Shown piece by piece: positions 25,412 to 33,951 of a DNA stretch of 64,000 nt (positions are counted from its first letter, which is position 1; every line of letters begins with the position of its first letter). The position numbers and the translations under genes were made by a program. Source of the DNA: CAVPCZ01 sp963779225 (lineage in GTDB: Bacteria; Bacteroidota; Ignavibacteria; UBA10030; UBA6906); assembly GCA_963779225.1 (NCBI GenBank), contig CAVZWW010000003.1, forward strand, positions 372,001-436,000, given 5' to 3'. Below the pieces are notes generated by a model. It did not search any database, had not been told where the DNA came from, and saw only the letters and a list, made by a program, of their open reading frames with translations.

Positions 25412-26248
25412 TCAACGCGAAGGCGGGTCGTCTGTTTGCAGGGAAGAGCCATCTTCGTCAAGAAACCGGAGCTCGGCCACATCGGGGACGACACCGTGAT
25501 AGAAGCTGTAGCGGAGGAATTCCGCGAACCCGTCGAGGTCTTCGCCGGTAAGCGTATAGGAGAATGCATGGAGGTACGCCGACAGATCGGGGGCGGAGAG
25601 GCCGGGAAACCCGGGTCCCACGTGGTTGCCGGCAAGGGCATCCAGCGAAGCGGCGCCGCGGCGTCCGGCCCGGCGGAGTGCTTGCGCATGGTCGGCGTCC
25701 AGAGCCCCATCGGTCGCACACCAGATCCCGTGGACATACGGGAGATCCGTCATGTCGGTCCAGGCTTCTACGAGGTCGATCCGGTTGGAATAACGGGAGC
25801 CCAGGTTCAGTGCGAGATCGCCGACGACAAGTGCGGCATCCGCCCGTGCCAGGCGTTCCTGGATCGAGCCGACAGCCGGCACGAAGCGTGGTTCAAGGTC
25901 GAACTGTTCCGCGAGAAGGATTTTCGTGAGGACGATTTCAGAAGCGGAGGAGGGATCGATCGCCACGGTGGCGACGGTGTGCAGTGCATCGCGGAAAATC
26001 AGGATAATTGAGCTCGTGGCATCACGTGAGGAGACGCCCACGCCGGGAAGGATCACCAGGGCAGAGCTGTCCCGGGCATAATCGACCGGCGTCAGCAGTG
26101 CCGCATCCAGCTCCTGTGCACGGAGCTGGAGGGCGTGGTGCGCGGGAACTCCTGCCTGGCGGTCGAACAGATTCTCCTCCGCCAGGTGCACAAGCAGCGG
26201 GCTCCAGCAGAGGTCGGCGGGCACGCCGAGTCGTTTGCGCAGGTTCAT
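25412..26248 (-). CDS. mqnA: Menaquinone biosynthesis protein, MqnA/MqnD family
   Basis: A 278-residue protein of the MqnA/MqnD family, most likely MqnA, which dehydrates chorismate at the start of the futalosine route to menaquinone. Family marks are the early DAALLTPVDYA, SSRDATSSIILIF, the TVAIDPSSASEIVLTKILL helix, ADAALVVGDLAL and the aromatic DLPYVHGIW. The short N-terminus (MNLRKRLGVPADLCWSPLL) is typical. No other mqn gene is in the window, so the pathway is only inferred. It sits between rplS and recN. Confidence 0.82.
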   Translation of the reverse strand: MNLRKRLGVPADLCWSPLLVHLAEENLFDRQAGVPAHHALQLRAQELDAALLTPVDYARDSSALVILPGVGVSSRDATSSIILIFRDALHTVATVAIDPSSASEIVLTKILLAEQFDLEPRFVPAVGSIQERLARADAALVVGDLALNLGSRYSNRIDLVEAWTDMTDLPYVHGIWCATDGALDADHAQALRRAGRRGAASLDALAGNHVGPGFPGLSAPDLSAYLHAFSYTLTGEDLDGFAEFLRYSFYHGVVPDVAELRFLDEDGSSLQTDDPPSR

Positions 26249-26278
26249 GGGCGGGAGATTGCCAACCCGGGTGCCTGC

Positions 26279-26620
26279 TTACGCCTTCGTTTTCTGCCGG
26301 ATGGCTTTGCTGGCAAGTGCACGCAGGTAATACAGCTTGGCACGCCGGACGGATCCTTCTTTCACGCGTTCGATTTTTGCGAGCCGGGGGGAATGAAGCG
26401 GAAAGATGCGTTCGACCCCGACGCCGTCGGATACTTTGCGGACGGTGAATGTCGCGTTCATCCCGGCGCCCCGGCGTCCGATGACCACACCCTGAAATTG
26501 CTGGATGCGCTCCTTGTCTCCTTCGATAACGCGCACATGCACGTTCACCGTATCACCCGGGTTGAACGCGGGAATGCCGCTTTTCATCTGGGTGGCTTCC
26601 ACCAGCTTGATCTTTTCCAT
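26279..26620 (-). CDS. rplS: 50S ribosomal protein L19
   Basis: A 113-residue L19 of normal length, at the 30S-50S interface. Signature: FNPGDTVNVHVRVIEGDKER, QQFQGVVIGRRG, FTVRKVSDGVGVERIFPLHSP and RRAKLYYLR. The ATG at 26620 has GGAGAG upstream; a TTG at 26632 in the same frame is not needed. Last ribosomal gene in the ffh-rpsP-khpA-rimM-trmD-rplS series. Confidence 0.97.
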   Translation of the reverse strand: MEKIKLVEATQMKSGIPAFNPGDTVNVHVRVIEGDKERIQQFQGVVIGRRGAGMNATFTVRKVSDGVGVERIFPLHSPRLAKIERVKEGSVRRAKLYYLRALASKAIRQKTKA

Positions 26621-26654
26621 AATGCTCTCCAAGGATAAAAAGAAAGTACAGTCA

Positions 26655-27329
26655 CTACATCAAATCGCTGCGCCGTGCGCGGGTGCGTCCGAGGCGTTGC
26701 TCGTGACGCCAGTGCTCAATCAATTCATGATTTCCCGAGAGCAGCACATCCGGCACGGTCATTCCACGAAATTCCGCCGGGCGGGTATAGTGCGGAGCGT
26801 CGAGTAATCCTTCCTGAAACGAGTCGTCCAGCAGTGAAGTGCCGTCGTGCAGCACTCCCGGGATAAGCCGGACGATACAGTCGATCAGCACGAGTGCGGG
26901 CAGTTCGCCGCCGGTCAGCACATAGTCGCCGATGGAAATCTCCCGGGTTACAAGCCGCTCGCGGATCCGCTCGTCGATCCCCTTGTAGTGCCCGCACAGC
27001 AGGATCAGGTTTGTCGAGAGCGACAGCGTATTCCCCATCTGCTGGGTGAGTCGTTCGCCTTCCGCGCTCAGGTAGATCACGTCATCGTACTGCCGTTCGG
27101 CCAGGAGCTTTTCCAGGCAGGCGAACACCGGTTCCGGTTTCAGGATCATGCCGGCCCCGCCGCCGAAGGGTGTATCATCGATCGTCCGGTGACGATCCGT
27201 CGTGTATTCCCGCAGATCGTGAATCCGGATTTCCACGCTCCCGAGGTCCTGGGCCCGTTTGAGCATGCTTTCCTGCAGCGGACCGGCCACCAGCCGCGGG
27301 AATCCGGTCACAACATCGATGCGCATCAT
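26655..27329 (-). CDS. trmD: tRNA (guanine-N1-)-methyltransferase TrmD
   Basis: A 224-residue SPOUT methyltransferase that makes m1G37, which protects the reading frame. The knot region shows LLCGHYKGIDERI, YVLTGGELPALVLID, and the start MRIDVVTGFP is canonical. The C-terminus is slightly short. The tandem ATG overlaps the rimM stop; MMRID fits the second ATG equally well. Between rimM and rplS as in most bacteria. Confidence 0.96.
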   Translation of the reverse strand: MMRIDVVTGFPRLVAGPLQESMLKRAQDLGSVEIRIHDLREYTTDRHRTIDDTPFGGGAGMILKPEPVFACLEKLLAERQYDDVIYLSAEGERLTQQMGNTLSLSTNLILLCGHYKGIDERIRERLVTREISIGDYVLTGGELPALVLIDCIVRLIPGVLHDGTSLLDDSFQEGLLDAPHYTRPAEFRGMTVPDVLLSGNHELIEHWRHEQRLGRTRARRSDLM

Positions 27330-27859
27330 GTGCGCATGCCCTCAATCAATTTCACCGTCAGCGTCCGTGCATGCAGATCCACGCCAAGGACGAACTCCCG
27401 CACGGCGGGGAGCAGCACTTCTTCGCCTCCGGTTTCGATCACATAGACGTCGTGTGCCGGCATGTGCATCACTTCTTTCAACACTCCCAGCCGTTCTCCA
27501 TCTTCGGTCCGCACGGTCAGGCCGAGGAGATCGTCAACAAAATAGGTCCCGGCGGGCAGGGTGGCGCGTTCTTCGGACGGTACCAGGATCAACAGTCCCA
27601 CGAGTTGTTCGGCCGTCGTACGATCTGCTGCGCATTCCAGTGTCACGCGGATGCCGCGGGGCGCGGCATGCACATGCGTGATCGTCGTTTCTCTCACCTC
27701 TTCACCGGGGGCCGATGACGGGCTTCCCAGGAAGACCCTGCGGAGATCCTTGAACCGTCCGGGCACATCGGTCATTGGCGTCACAATCAGGTCCCCTTTG
27801 ACGCCGAACACTTTCACGATTTTGCCGACTGCGACGAGGTCGCGTATCGCGGTACTCAA
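27326..27859 (-). CDS. rimM: Ribosome maturation factor RimM
   Basis: A 177-residue 16S rRNA processing factor acting on the 30S head. It has the N-terminal beta barrel (VGKIVKVFGVKGDLIV) and the PRC-barrel half (GTYFVDDLLGLTVRTEDG, VLLPAVREFVLGVDL). No ATG exists near the N-terminus: the frame opens with TTG overlapping the khpA stop as TTGA, so coupled translation from a TTG start is likely. Confidence 0.94.
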   Translation of the reverse strand: MSTAIRDLVAVGKIVKVFGVKGDLIVTPMTDVPGRFKDLRRVFLGSPSSAPGEEVRETTITHVHAAPRGIRVTLECAADRTTAEQLVGLLILVPSEERATLPAGTYFVDDLLGLTVRTEDGERLGVLKEVMHMPAHDVYVIETGGEEVLLPAVREFVLGVDLHARTLTVKLIEGMRT

Positions 27860-28086
27860 TCTGCGATTTCCAGTAGTGCGCGTTTTCCTTCTCTGGCGGC
27901 GACCGCTGCGAGCAGGACCCGAATGGCCTGTGCGGTTCGTCCCTGACGCCCGATGACTTTTCCGACATCCGCTTCCGCCACGGTGAGCCGGAACACGATC
28001 TTGCCGTCCTTCTCCGTGCGTTCCAGAGTGATCGCTTCCGGACTGTCAACGAGATGCTTGGCGATGAACTCGACAAACTCCTTCAT
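27856..28086 (-). CDS. khpA: KH-domain RNA-binding protein KhpA
   Basis: A 76-residue single KH domain, with the GxxG loop as GRQG (VGKVIGRQGRTAQAIRVLL). KhpA proteins bind RNA and, with KhpB/EloR, affect cell division and elongation. The ATG at 28086 has GGAGGGG upstream. The usual position, between rpsP and rimM, supports it. Confidence 0.92.
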   Translation of the reverse strand: MKEFVEFIAKHLVDSPEAITLERTEKDGKIVFRLTVAEADVGKVIGRQGRTAQAIRVLLAAVAAREGKRALLEIAD

Positions 28087-28208
28087 AGACCCCTCCGTAG
28101 GACTCTTCCCGGCACGGTGTACGTCAAAGATCGGCCTCCCTCCTTTCGGTGCGGGAGGTTCAGGTCACAACAGGCGACGGCAAGGTCCGATGATGAAAGG
28201 GACCCGGT

Positions 28209-28646
28209 TCAGGCTTCGGGAGCCGGCGCGGCTGCCGGAGCGGCTTCGGGACCCGCGCTTTTGCTCGCCTTACGGCGGGCAGCAAGGCGTCGGGCCTTGC
28301 GCTCTTCATCATGGCGGCGCTTTTCGGCCTGCTGCATCTGCCATTTTTCCATCTCGGCCGCGATGGTGGTCTCGTCTTTTCCCTTGCGGGTCAGAGACCA
28401 CCGCAGCCAGAGCCCGCTGCGCTGAAAGAGACTGCGCACGGTATCGGTGGGCAGCGCTCCGGCTTTCAGCCAGTAAAAGACTCTCGGCTCTTTTGCCTGG
28501 ATAATCATAGGATCCTGCAGCGGCTCATATCGCCCGACGACCTCAATGAACTTCCCGTTCCGGGCCGAGCGCGAATCAGCCGCCACGATGTGGTACATCG
28601 GCATTTTCTTCTTGCCGATCCTCCGCAAACGCAATCGTACTGCCAA
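28209..28646 (-). CDS. rpsP: 30S ribosomal protein S16 with C-terminal extension
   Basis: A 145-residue S16. The core (about 1-82) is canonical: AVRLRLRRIGKKKMPMYHIVAADSR in its opening, then YEPLQDP, VFYWLKAGALPTDTV. About 60 extra residues follow: a Lys/Arg/Glu-rich helix and an Ala/Pro-rich tail (GPEAAPAAAPAPEA). Such extensions occur in other members of this broad lineage. The start codon is TTG at 28646 with AGGAG 8 nt upstream; there is no ATG at this place. Confidence 0.94.
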   Translation of the reverse strand: MAVRLRLRRIGKKKMPMYHIVAADSRSARNGKFIEVVGRYEPLQDPMIIQAKEPRVFYWLKAGALPTDTVRSLFQRSGLWLRWSLTRKGKDETTIAAEMEKWQMQQAEKRRHDEERKARRLAARRKASKSAGPEAAPAAAPAPEA

Positions 28647-28667
28647 CGCGTGTCTCCTTTTCTGCTG

Positions 28668-29996
28668 CTATGGGTGAAAGTGCATACCTTTGGCCATCCG
28701 GCCCATCCGCCCCCCCTTGCCCAACGTCTTCATCATCCGCTGCATCTGTTCGTACTGTTTGATCAATTTGTTCACGTCCTGCACGGTACAGCCGCTGCCG
28801 AGTGCGATCCGCCGTCGCCGGCTTCCGTTCAGTATCTGTGGTTTCCGTCGTTCGTCTGAGGTCATGGACCGGATCATCGCCTCGATGCGCACCAGTGCGC
28901 GTTCGTCCACCGTGACATTTTCCGGCAGGCGATTCATCCCCGGCAGCATGCCGAGCACCTGTTGCAGGGGGCCCATTTTCTTCACTTCCTGCAACTGGTC
29001 AAGAAAATCCTCCAGTGTAAACTGCGCTTTGCGGAGTTTCTGTTCGAGCTGGACCGCTTTTTGATCGTCGATCTGCTCCTGGGCTTTTTCCACGAGTGTA
29101 ACGATGTCGCCCATGCCCAGGATGCGCGACGCGAGTCGCTCCGGATGAAACCGGTCGAGCGTCTCCGGCTTTTCGCCGGTGCCGAAGAATTTTATCGGGA
29201 TGCCGACAGTTCCCCGCAGGGAGAGGGCCGCCCCACCCCGGGCATCACCATCCATTTTGGTGAGCACCGCCCCGTCAATATGCAGGCGGGTGTGGAATGC
29301 CTGTGCGGTGTTGACCGCATCCTGTCCGGTCATTGCGTCGACCACGAAGAGGATCTCATGCGGAGTCACGGCGCTCTTGATGGCCTCGGCTTCGCGCATC
29401 ATCTCTTCGTCGACATGCAGGCGGCCGGCGGTGTCAATAATCACAACGTCCCGGGCACTTTGCCGCGCATGTTCGACCGCTTCGCGGGCGGTGGTCACCG
29501 CATCGCTGCCCCGGCGCGAGAACACGGGAACCCCAATCTGGGTACCGAGTGTCTCGAGCTGGTCGATCGCTGCCGGTCGATGGATGTCCGCCGCGGCGAG
29601 CAGGGGAAACCGTCCCTGCCCCTTCAGATGGTTGGCCAGCTTCGCGCAAAAGGTCGTTTTGCCCGAACCCTGCAATCCGGCCACCATGATAATGGTGGGG
29701 GGCAGGGGCGAAAACGTGATGCCCACATTCGCGGTTCCCAGCAGCCGCACCAGCTCATCATAGATGATCTTGATGATCTGCTGTCCCGGGGTGACACTTT
29801 GCAGGACATCCTGTCCGACGGCCCTGCGCGTGACGTCGTCCACAAACTGTCGCGCCACCTTGTAATTCACGTCCGCATCAAGCAGGACGCGGCGAACCTC
29901 GCGCAGGGTCTCGGCCACATTGGCCTCGGAGATCTTCCCCTGTCCGCGAAGCCGCTTCAGGACCCCGTCGAGTTTTCTGCTAAGTTCTTCAAACAT
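28668..29996 (-). CDS. ffh: Signal recognition particle protein Ffh
   Basis: A full-length 442-residue SRP54 GTPase that directs nascent membrane proteins to the translocon. N domain, then G domain with GLQGSGKTT, DTAGRLHVDE, TKMDGDARGG. The Met-rich M domain begins after about residue 300 (MGPLQQVLGMLPGM) and ends with a short GRMGRMAKGMHFHP tail. First gene of the translation cluster; a promoter and a hairpin lie just upstream. Confidence 0.97.
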   Translation of the reverse strand: MFEELSRKLDGVLKRLRGQGKISEANVAETLREVRRVLLDADVNYKVARQFVDDVTRRAVGQDVLQSVTPGQQIIKIIYDELVRLLGTANVGITFSPLPPTIIMVAGLQGSGKTTFCAKLANHLKGQGRFPLLAAADIHRPAAIDQLETLGTQIGVPVFSRRGSDAVTTAREAVEHARQSARDVVIIDTAGRLHVDEEMMREAEAIKSAVTPHEILFVVDAMTGQDAVNTAQAFHTRLHIDGAVLTKMDGDARGGAALSLRGTVGIPIKFFGTGEKPETLDRFHPERLASRILGMGDIVTLVEKAQEQIDDQKAVQLEQKLRKAQFTLEDFLDQLQEVKKMGPLQQVLGMLPGMNRLPENVTVDERALVRIEAMIRSMTSDERRKPQILNGSRRRRIALGSGCTVQDVNKLIKQYEQMQRMMKTLGKGGRMGRMAKGMHFHP

Positions 29997-30016
29997 CGTT
30001 CACCCGTAAGGACGGT

Positions 30017-30037
30017 AAACCGCCGGAACGGCGGTTT
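30017..30037 (-). promoter_or_regulatory. 8-bp hairpin in the presumed ffh leader
   Basis: AAACCGCC and GGCGGTTT pair perfectly around GGAAC. It lies between the predicted ffh promoter and the ATG at 29996, so it would be transcribed in the ffh leader. The 3' side lacks a T run on the minus strand, so it is not a clear terminator of the atp operon. Confidence 0.4.
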
Positions 30038-30051
30038 TGTGCCAAGGAAAT

Positions 30052-30083
30052 GTAAGATACGGAAAAATGGCAAGGTATGCAAA
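30052..30083 (-). promoter_or_regulatory. Candidate promoter of the ffh-rpsP-rplS cluster
   Basis: TTTG (30080-30083), 20 nt, TATCTTAC (30052-30059) on the minus strand. Predicted start about 49 nt upstream of the ffh ATG. Confidence 0.5.
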
Positions 30084-30127
30084 CGCAGAGTGGATCCGCG
30101 CAGAGGGGGGCGGCTTGAAAAAGGGCG

Positions 30128-31021
30128 CTAATCGGCTGTTTTCAGGGCTTCCGCGCCGGAAACAATCTCCAGCAGCTCCCTGGTGATCGTCGACTGGCGC
30201 GCTTTGTTGTACTGCAGCTGTAGTATCTGAATCATCTCGTTTGCGTTTTCCGTCGCGGCCTCCATGGCCGTCATGCGGGCACCCTGTTCGGATGCATACG
30301 ACTCCAGCAACACCTGCCACACCGAGAATTGCAGGTAGCGCGGAAGGAGTGCGGTCACGATCGCATGCTGGCCGGGTTCATAGATATAGTTCGGGTCGGA
30401 TCCGGTGTGCGCGTCGCCGGCGGACGTGATATCCGGCACCACGGGGAGAATCTGCTCCACAACAAGCCGCTGCTGGGCGATGGACTTGAATTCGTTGTAG
30501 ACAACATCCACACGGTCAAGCTCTCCGGCAAGGTACATCTCCACCACCTGGCGCACGACGGTCTGTGCGGCCGCAACCGTGAGATGGTTGAAGAAGCCGG
30601 GGTATTTTCCCGGAACCGGCAACGCCTGCTTGAGAAAGAAGTCCAGCCCCTTCTTTCCCACACAGAAGAGGCGCACGCGGTCTTTGTCTGCAGCATCCGG
30701 CATCACGCTGGCCAGGTGTGCGGTCGTCGCCCGGATGATGTTGGCATTGAAGGCACCGCAGAGACCACGGTCGGACGTTACGACGATGACCCCGAGTCTG
30801 TGAAGGGGGCGTACGGCAAGGAGCGGCTCGCTCCCCGGCTCCACGGTCGGCAGGAGATGCTGAAGAAGACCGCGCATACCGCGTGCATACGGACGCGCGG
30901 CCACAACCGCACTCTGGGCACGCCGCAATTTTGCCGCGGCGACCATTTTCATCGCCTTGGTGATCTTCTGCGTCTGCTTGACGCCGCTTATGCGGCTGCG
31001 CACTTCACGCAACGTCGCCAT
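30128..31021 (-). CDS. atpG: F0F1 ATP synthase subunit gamma
   Basis: A 297-residue central-stalk subunit, normal length. Starts ATLREVRSRISGVKQTQKITKAMKMVAAAKLRRAQ, the usual N-terminal helix (cited in parts: KQTQKITKAM, AAAKLRRAQ), has SDRGLCGAFN and ends with the C-terminal helix NKARQSTITRELLEIVSGAEAL. Last gene of the operon; atpD and atpC do not follow. Confidence 0.96.
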   Translation of the reverse strand: MATLREVRSRISGVKQTQKITKAMKMVAAAKLRRAQSAVVAARPYARGMRGLLQHLLPTVEPGSEPLLAVRPLHRLGVIVVTSDRGLCGAFNANIIRATTAHLASVMPDAADKDRVRLFCVGKKGLDFFLKQALPVPGKYPGFFNHLTVAAAQTVVRQVVEMYLAGELDRVDVVYNEFKSIAQQRLVVEQILPVVPDITSAGDAHTGSDPNYIYEPGQHAIVTALLPRYLQFSVWQVLLESYASEQGARMTAMEAATENANEMIQILQLQYNKARQSTITRELLEIVSGAEALKTAD

Positions 31022-31036
31022 GATCCGTCCGCCCGG

Positions 31037-32593
31037 CTACACGGTTAATGAAGCTTTGAATGATGCGGTAAAGTCCTTAAGAACGGCACCGAGCGATGCG
31101 GCCATCTCATTCGTCAGGTCTTTCTTCATCACGATTTCATCCATGAGCGCGGCGTGCTTCATGTCCATATATTCCAGGAGCTCCCGCTCGTACCGCAGCA
31201 CCTGCTCGAGGGGGATTTCATCCAGGAAGCCGTTGGTACCGGCGAAGAGGCTTACCACCTGCCGCTCAACGGGCATAGGCACATACTGTCCCTGTTTCAG
31301 CAATTCCACGAGACGGGAGCCGCGTCGCAACTGGGCAAGGGTCGCCTTGTCCAGATCCGACCCGAATTTCGCAAACGCCTCCAGTTCGCGGTATTGCGCC
31401 AGATCGATGCGCAGGCGCCCGGCGACTTTTTTCATGGCCTTGATCTGCGCATTGCCGCCGACGCGCGAAACAGAAATACCGACGTTGATGGCCGGGCGGA
31501 TACCGGCATTGAACATACCGGGTTCGAGATAGATCTGTCCGTCGGTTATGGAAATCACATTTGTCGGAATGTAGGCCGAGACGTCGCCGGCCTGCGTTTC
31601 GATTACGGGGAGTGCGGTCAGGCTGCCTCCGCCGAGTTCCTCACTGAGCTTGGAGGCCCGCTCGAGCAATCGTGAATGAAGGTAGAACACATCTCCCGGA
31701 TAGGCTTCGCGACCGGGTGGTCGGCGCAGGAGGAGGGACACCTGGCGATACGATTGGGCCTGTTTGGTCAGATCGTCATACACCACAAGCGCATGGCGCC
31801 CGTTGTCGCGGAAGAATTCTCCCAGGGTTGCGCCGGAGTAGGGGGCAATATACTGCATTGGTGCGGGATCGCTTGCCGTGGCGGCAATCACCACGGTATA
31901 GTCCATCGCCCCCTCCTGCTGCAACTTATCCACGACCTGCGCCACAGTGGAGCTTTTCTGGCCGATGGCGACGTAGATACAGTAGACCGGTTTCACCCCC
32001 TGTTTCTTTGCGGCCTCGGTATGCGTGTACCGCTGGTTAATGATCGTGTCCAGGGCGATCGCCGTCTTGCCGGTCTGCCGGTCGCCGATGATCAGCTCCC
32101 GCTGTCCGCGACCGATCGGAATCATTCCATCGACCGCCTTGATGCCGGTTTGCAGCGGTTCTTTGACCGGCTGGCGCTGGATGACGCCGAGGGCTTTGCG
32201 TTCGATCGGCATCACCGCATCGGTACTGACCGGTCCCCGGCCGTCGATCGGTTGTCCCAGCGGGTTTACGACACGCCCGAGCATCTGGTCGCCGACGGGC
32301 ATTGATGCGACGCGGCCGGTGCGTTTGACGGGGTCACCTTCCCGGATTTCGCTGCTTTCGCCAAAGAGGATACAGCCGACGTTATCTTCCTCGAGGTTGA
32401 GCACCATACCGAACACCCCGTGGGGGAACTCCACGAGTTCGCTCATGAGGGCTTTGGTGAGGCCGTACACGCGCGCGACACCGTCACCCACCTGGAGGAC
32501 GGTGCCGACGTCGTAGATATCGGTTTCCTTTTCAAAGCCTGCGAGTTGTTTGCGCAAGATCGCGGAAACTTCTTCCGGTCGTACTTCTGCCAT
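31037..32593 (-). CDS. atpA: F0F1 ATP synthase subunit alpha
   Basis: A 518-residue alpha subunit of the catalytic head. The P-loop GDRQTGKTAIALD, the LYVAIGQKSS-like segment (CIYVAIGQKSS) and the SVSRVGGNAQIKAMKKVAG region are canonical. The ATG at 32593 has AAGGA upstream and begins MAEVRPEEVSAIL; a longer frame to 32647 overlaps atpH and is rejected. Confidence 0.96.
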   Translation of the reverse strand: MAEVRPEEVSAILRKQLAGFEKETDIYDVGTVLQVGDGVARVYGLTKALMSELVEFPHGVFGMVLNLEEDNVGCILFGESSEIREGDPVKRTGRVASMPVGDQMLGRVVNPLGQPIDGRGPVSTDAVMPIERKALGVIQRQPVKEPLQTGIKAVDGMIPIGRGQRELIIGDRQTGKTAIALDTIINQRYTHTEAAKKQGVKPVYCIYVAIGQKSSTVAQVVDKLQQEGAMDYTVVIAATASDPAPMQYIAPYSGATLGEFFRDNGRHALVVYDDLTKQAQSYRQVSLLLRRPPGREAYPGDVFYLHSRLLERASKLSEELGGGSLTALPVIETQAGDVSAYIPTNVISITDGQIYLEPGMFNAGIRPAINVGISVSRVGGNAQIKAMKKVAGRLRIDLAQYRELEAFAKFGSDLDKATLAQLRRGSRLVELLKQGQYVPMPVERQVVSLFAGTNGFLDEIPLEQVLRYERELLEYMDMKHAALMDEIVMKKDLTNEMAASLGAVLKDFTASFKASLTV

Positions 32594-32618
32594 AGCCAGG
32601 TCCTTCAGATAATCGTTG

Positions 32619-33173
32619 TCAGTTCGGGAGCGAAGCGCCCCGGACAAAACATTCCCTCAGCCGTTCGAGCTGGCGGGTCAGGCTCGCGTCGTACACGGTG
32701 TCGCCGATACGCACGACAAGTCCTCCTTTGATCGCGCCGTCGACTGCAAGGCGGACGCGCACGCTTTTTTGTGTGAAGCCTTCCAGTTCCGTCCGCAGGG
32801 TTTGCTGCTGCTGTGCGGTGAGCTCCGTCGCGCTGGTAATGTCGACGTTGACGATCCCGAGCCGTTGATCGCGGAGTACGGTATACTGCTCGATGATATC
32901 CGGAAGCAGGGGTTCACGCTGTTTATGTATCAGGAGCTCAAGAAAAGTCAGGGTCACCACACCCGTTCGTTCGGCCAGCAATTCCCGCACAACCGCGGTT
33001 TTGCGGCTCACAGAAACCACCGGGGTCGTCAGGAACAGGCGGAACTCACGGGACGATCTGGTAATGCCGTCCAGGAGCTCCAGATCGGCGGTGGTCGCTT
33101 CCAGCGTTCCGGTGTCCTCTGCTGCGGACATCAGTGCAAGCGCGTACCGGCGGGCGACACGGGTGTTGCGCAT
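32619..33173 (-). CDS. atpH: F0F1 ATP synthase subunit delta
   Basis: A 184-residue peripheral-stalk cap. N-terminal VARRYALALMSAAE and the C-terminal part VRLAVDGAIKGGLVVRIGDTVYDASL are conserved. Located between atpF (7 nt gap) and atpA. Confidence 0.95.
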   Translation of the reverse strand: MRNTRVARRYALALMSAAEDTGTLEATTADLELLDGITRSSREFRLFLTTPVVSVSRKTAVVRELLAERTGVVTLTFLELLIHKQREPLLPDIIEQYTVLRDQRLGIVNVDITSATELTAQQQQTLRTELEGFTQKSVRVRLAVDGAIKGGLVVRIGDTVYDASLTRQLERLRECFVRGASLPN

Positions 33174-33179
33174 CTTCGG

Positions 33180-33665
33180 TTACCCTTTGTTGATGTCCTT
33201 GATAGCCGCATCCGCCAGCGCCCGTTGTTTGGGCGTGTCCAGATTGGCATCCAGGAGCTTGCCGGCGGCCAGGATGGCCAGGTCGGCCACCTCGCTGCGC
33301 AACTCGATCAGGGCACTCTCCTTCTCGCGTCGGATCTCATCCTTTGCCTGCGCGACCATAAACGTAGCGGACCCCTGGGCCTTTTCCAGGATTTCGGTTT
33401 TCAGCCGTTCCCCCATCTCGCGCCCCTGTTTGATGATGCGTTGGGACTGCTCCTCGGCGAGGGCGAGTTGTTTGCGGTGGTCTTCGAGCAACTGTTGCGC
33501 CTTTTGCTGCGCCTCCTGTGCTTCCCGCAATGACGAGCGAATCTCTTCTTCCCGCGCGGTGAGCGCCGCAAGCAGAGGCTTCCACGCCGTTGCGCGCAGA
33601 ATTAGCAGGACGATGACAAACGTGATAATCGTCCACAGAATGAGTCCGGGGTTGATTTCCAGCAT
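33180..33665 (-). CDS. atpF: F0F1 ATP synthase subunit b
   Basis: A 161-residue b subunit: one N-terminal membrane helix (LILWTIITFVIVLLILRATAW) and a long, highly charged coiled coil forming the peripheral stalk. Only one b-type gene is seen here, so the stalk is probably a b homodimer. Confidence 0.95.
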   Translation of the reverse strand: MLEINPGLILWTIITFVIVLLILRATAWKPLLAALTAREEEIRSSLREAQEAQQKAQQLLEDHRKQLALAEEQSQRIIKQGREMGERLKTEILEKAQGSATFMVAQAKDEIRREKESALIELRSEVADLAILAAGKLLDANLDTPKQRALADAAIKDINKG

Positions 33666-33683
33666 GGCGCCGTCCCGTTCCGG

Positions 33684-33911
33684 TTATTTTGTGGCGAGAA
33701 TGATGCAGATGGCCAGTGCAAAGAACGTCGCCCCTTCAATAAGCGCAGCGGCGATCAGCATCGAGGTCCGCACCTGTCCGGCAACTTCGGGCTGCCGTCC
33801 GCTGGCCTCCATAGCCGCGGCGGCAAGTTTTCCGATACCGAGCCCTGCGCCGATGACGGTAAGGGCGGCGCCGATGCCTGCTGCCAGATAACCGAATGCA
33901 TTGGGTTCCAT
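33684..33911 (-). CDS. atpE: F0F1 ATP synthase subunit c
   Basis: A 75-residue two-helix subunit of the rotor ring. The conserved acid is Glu in AALIEGATFF, and the loop is GRQPE. The Na+-type signature is missing: there is Ile where Na+ enzymes have Gln in helix 1 (GLGIGKL), and Gly rather than Ser/Thr follows the Glu. Proton coupling is therefore expected. ATG with GGAGG upstream. Confidence 0.95.
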   Translation of the reverse strand: MEPNAFGYLAAGIGAALTVIGAGLGIGKLAAAAMEASGRQPEVAGQVRTSMLIAAALIEGATFFALAICIILATK

Positions 33912-33951
33912 GGTGTTCCTCCAGCAAAGAAATGTAGTGAAATGTGCGCGC

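Noticed and set aside
30017..30037. Intrinsic terminator of the atp operon
   Set aside because: The stem is good, but there is no T run on the minus strand and it lies downstream of the predicted ffh promoter.
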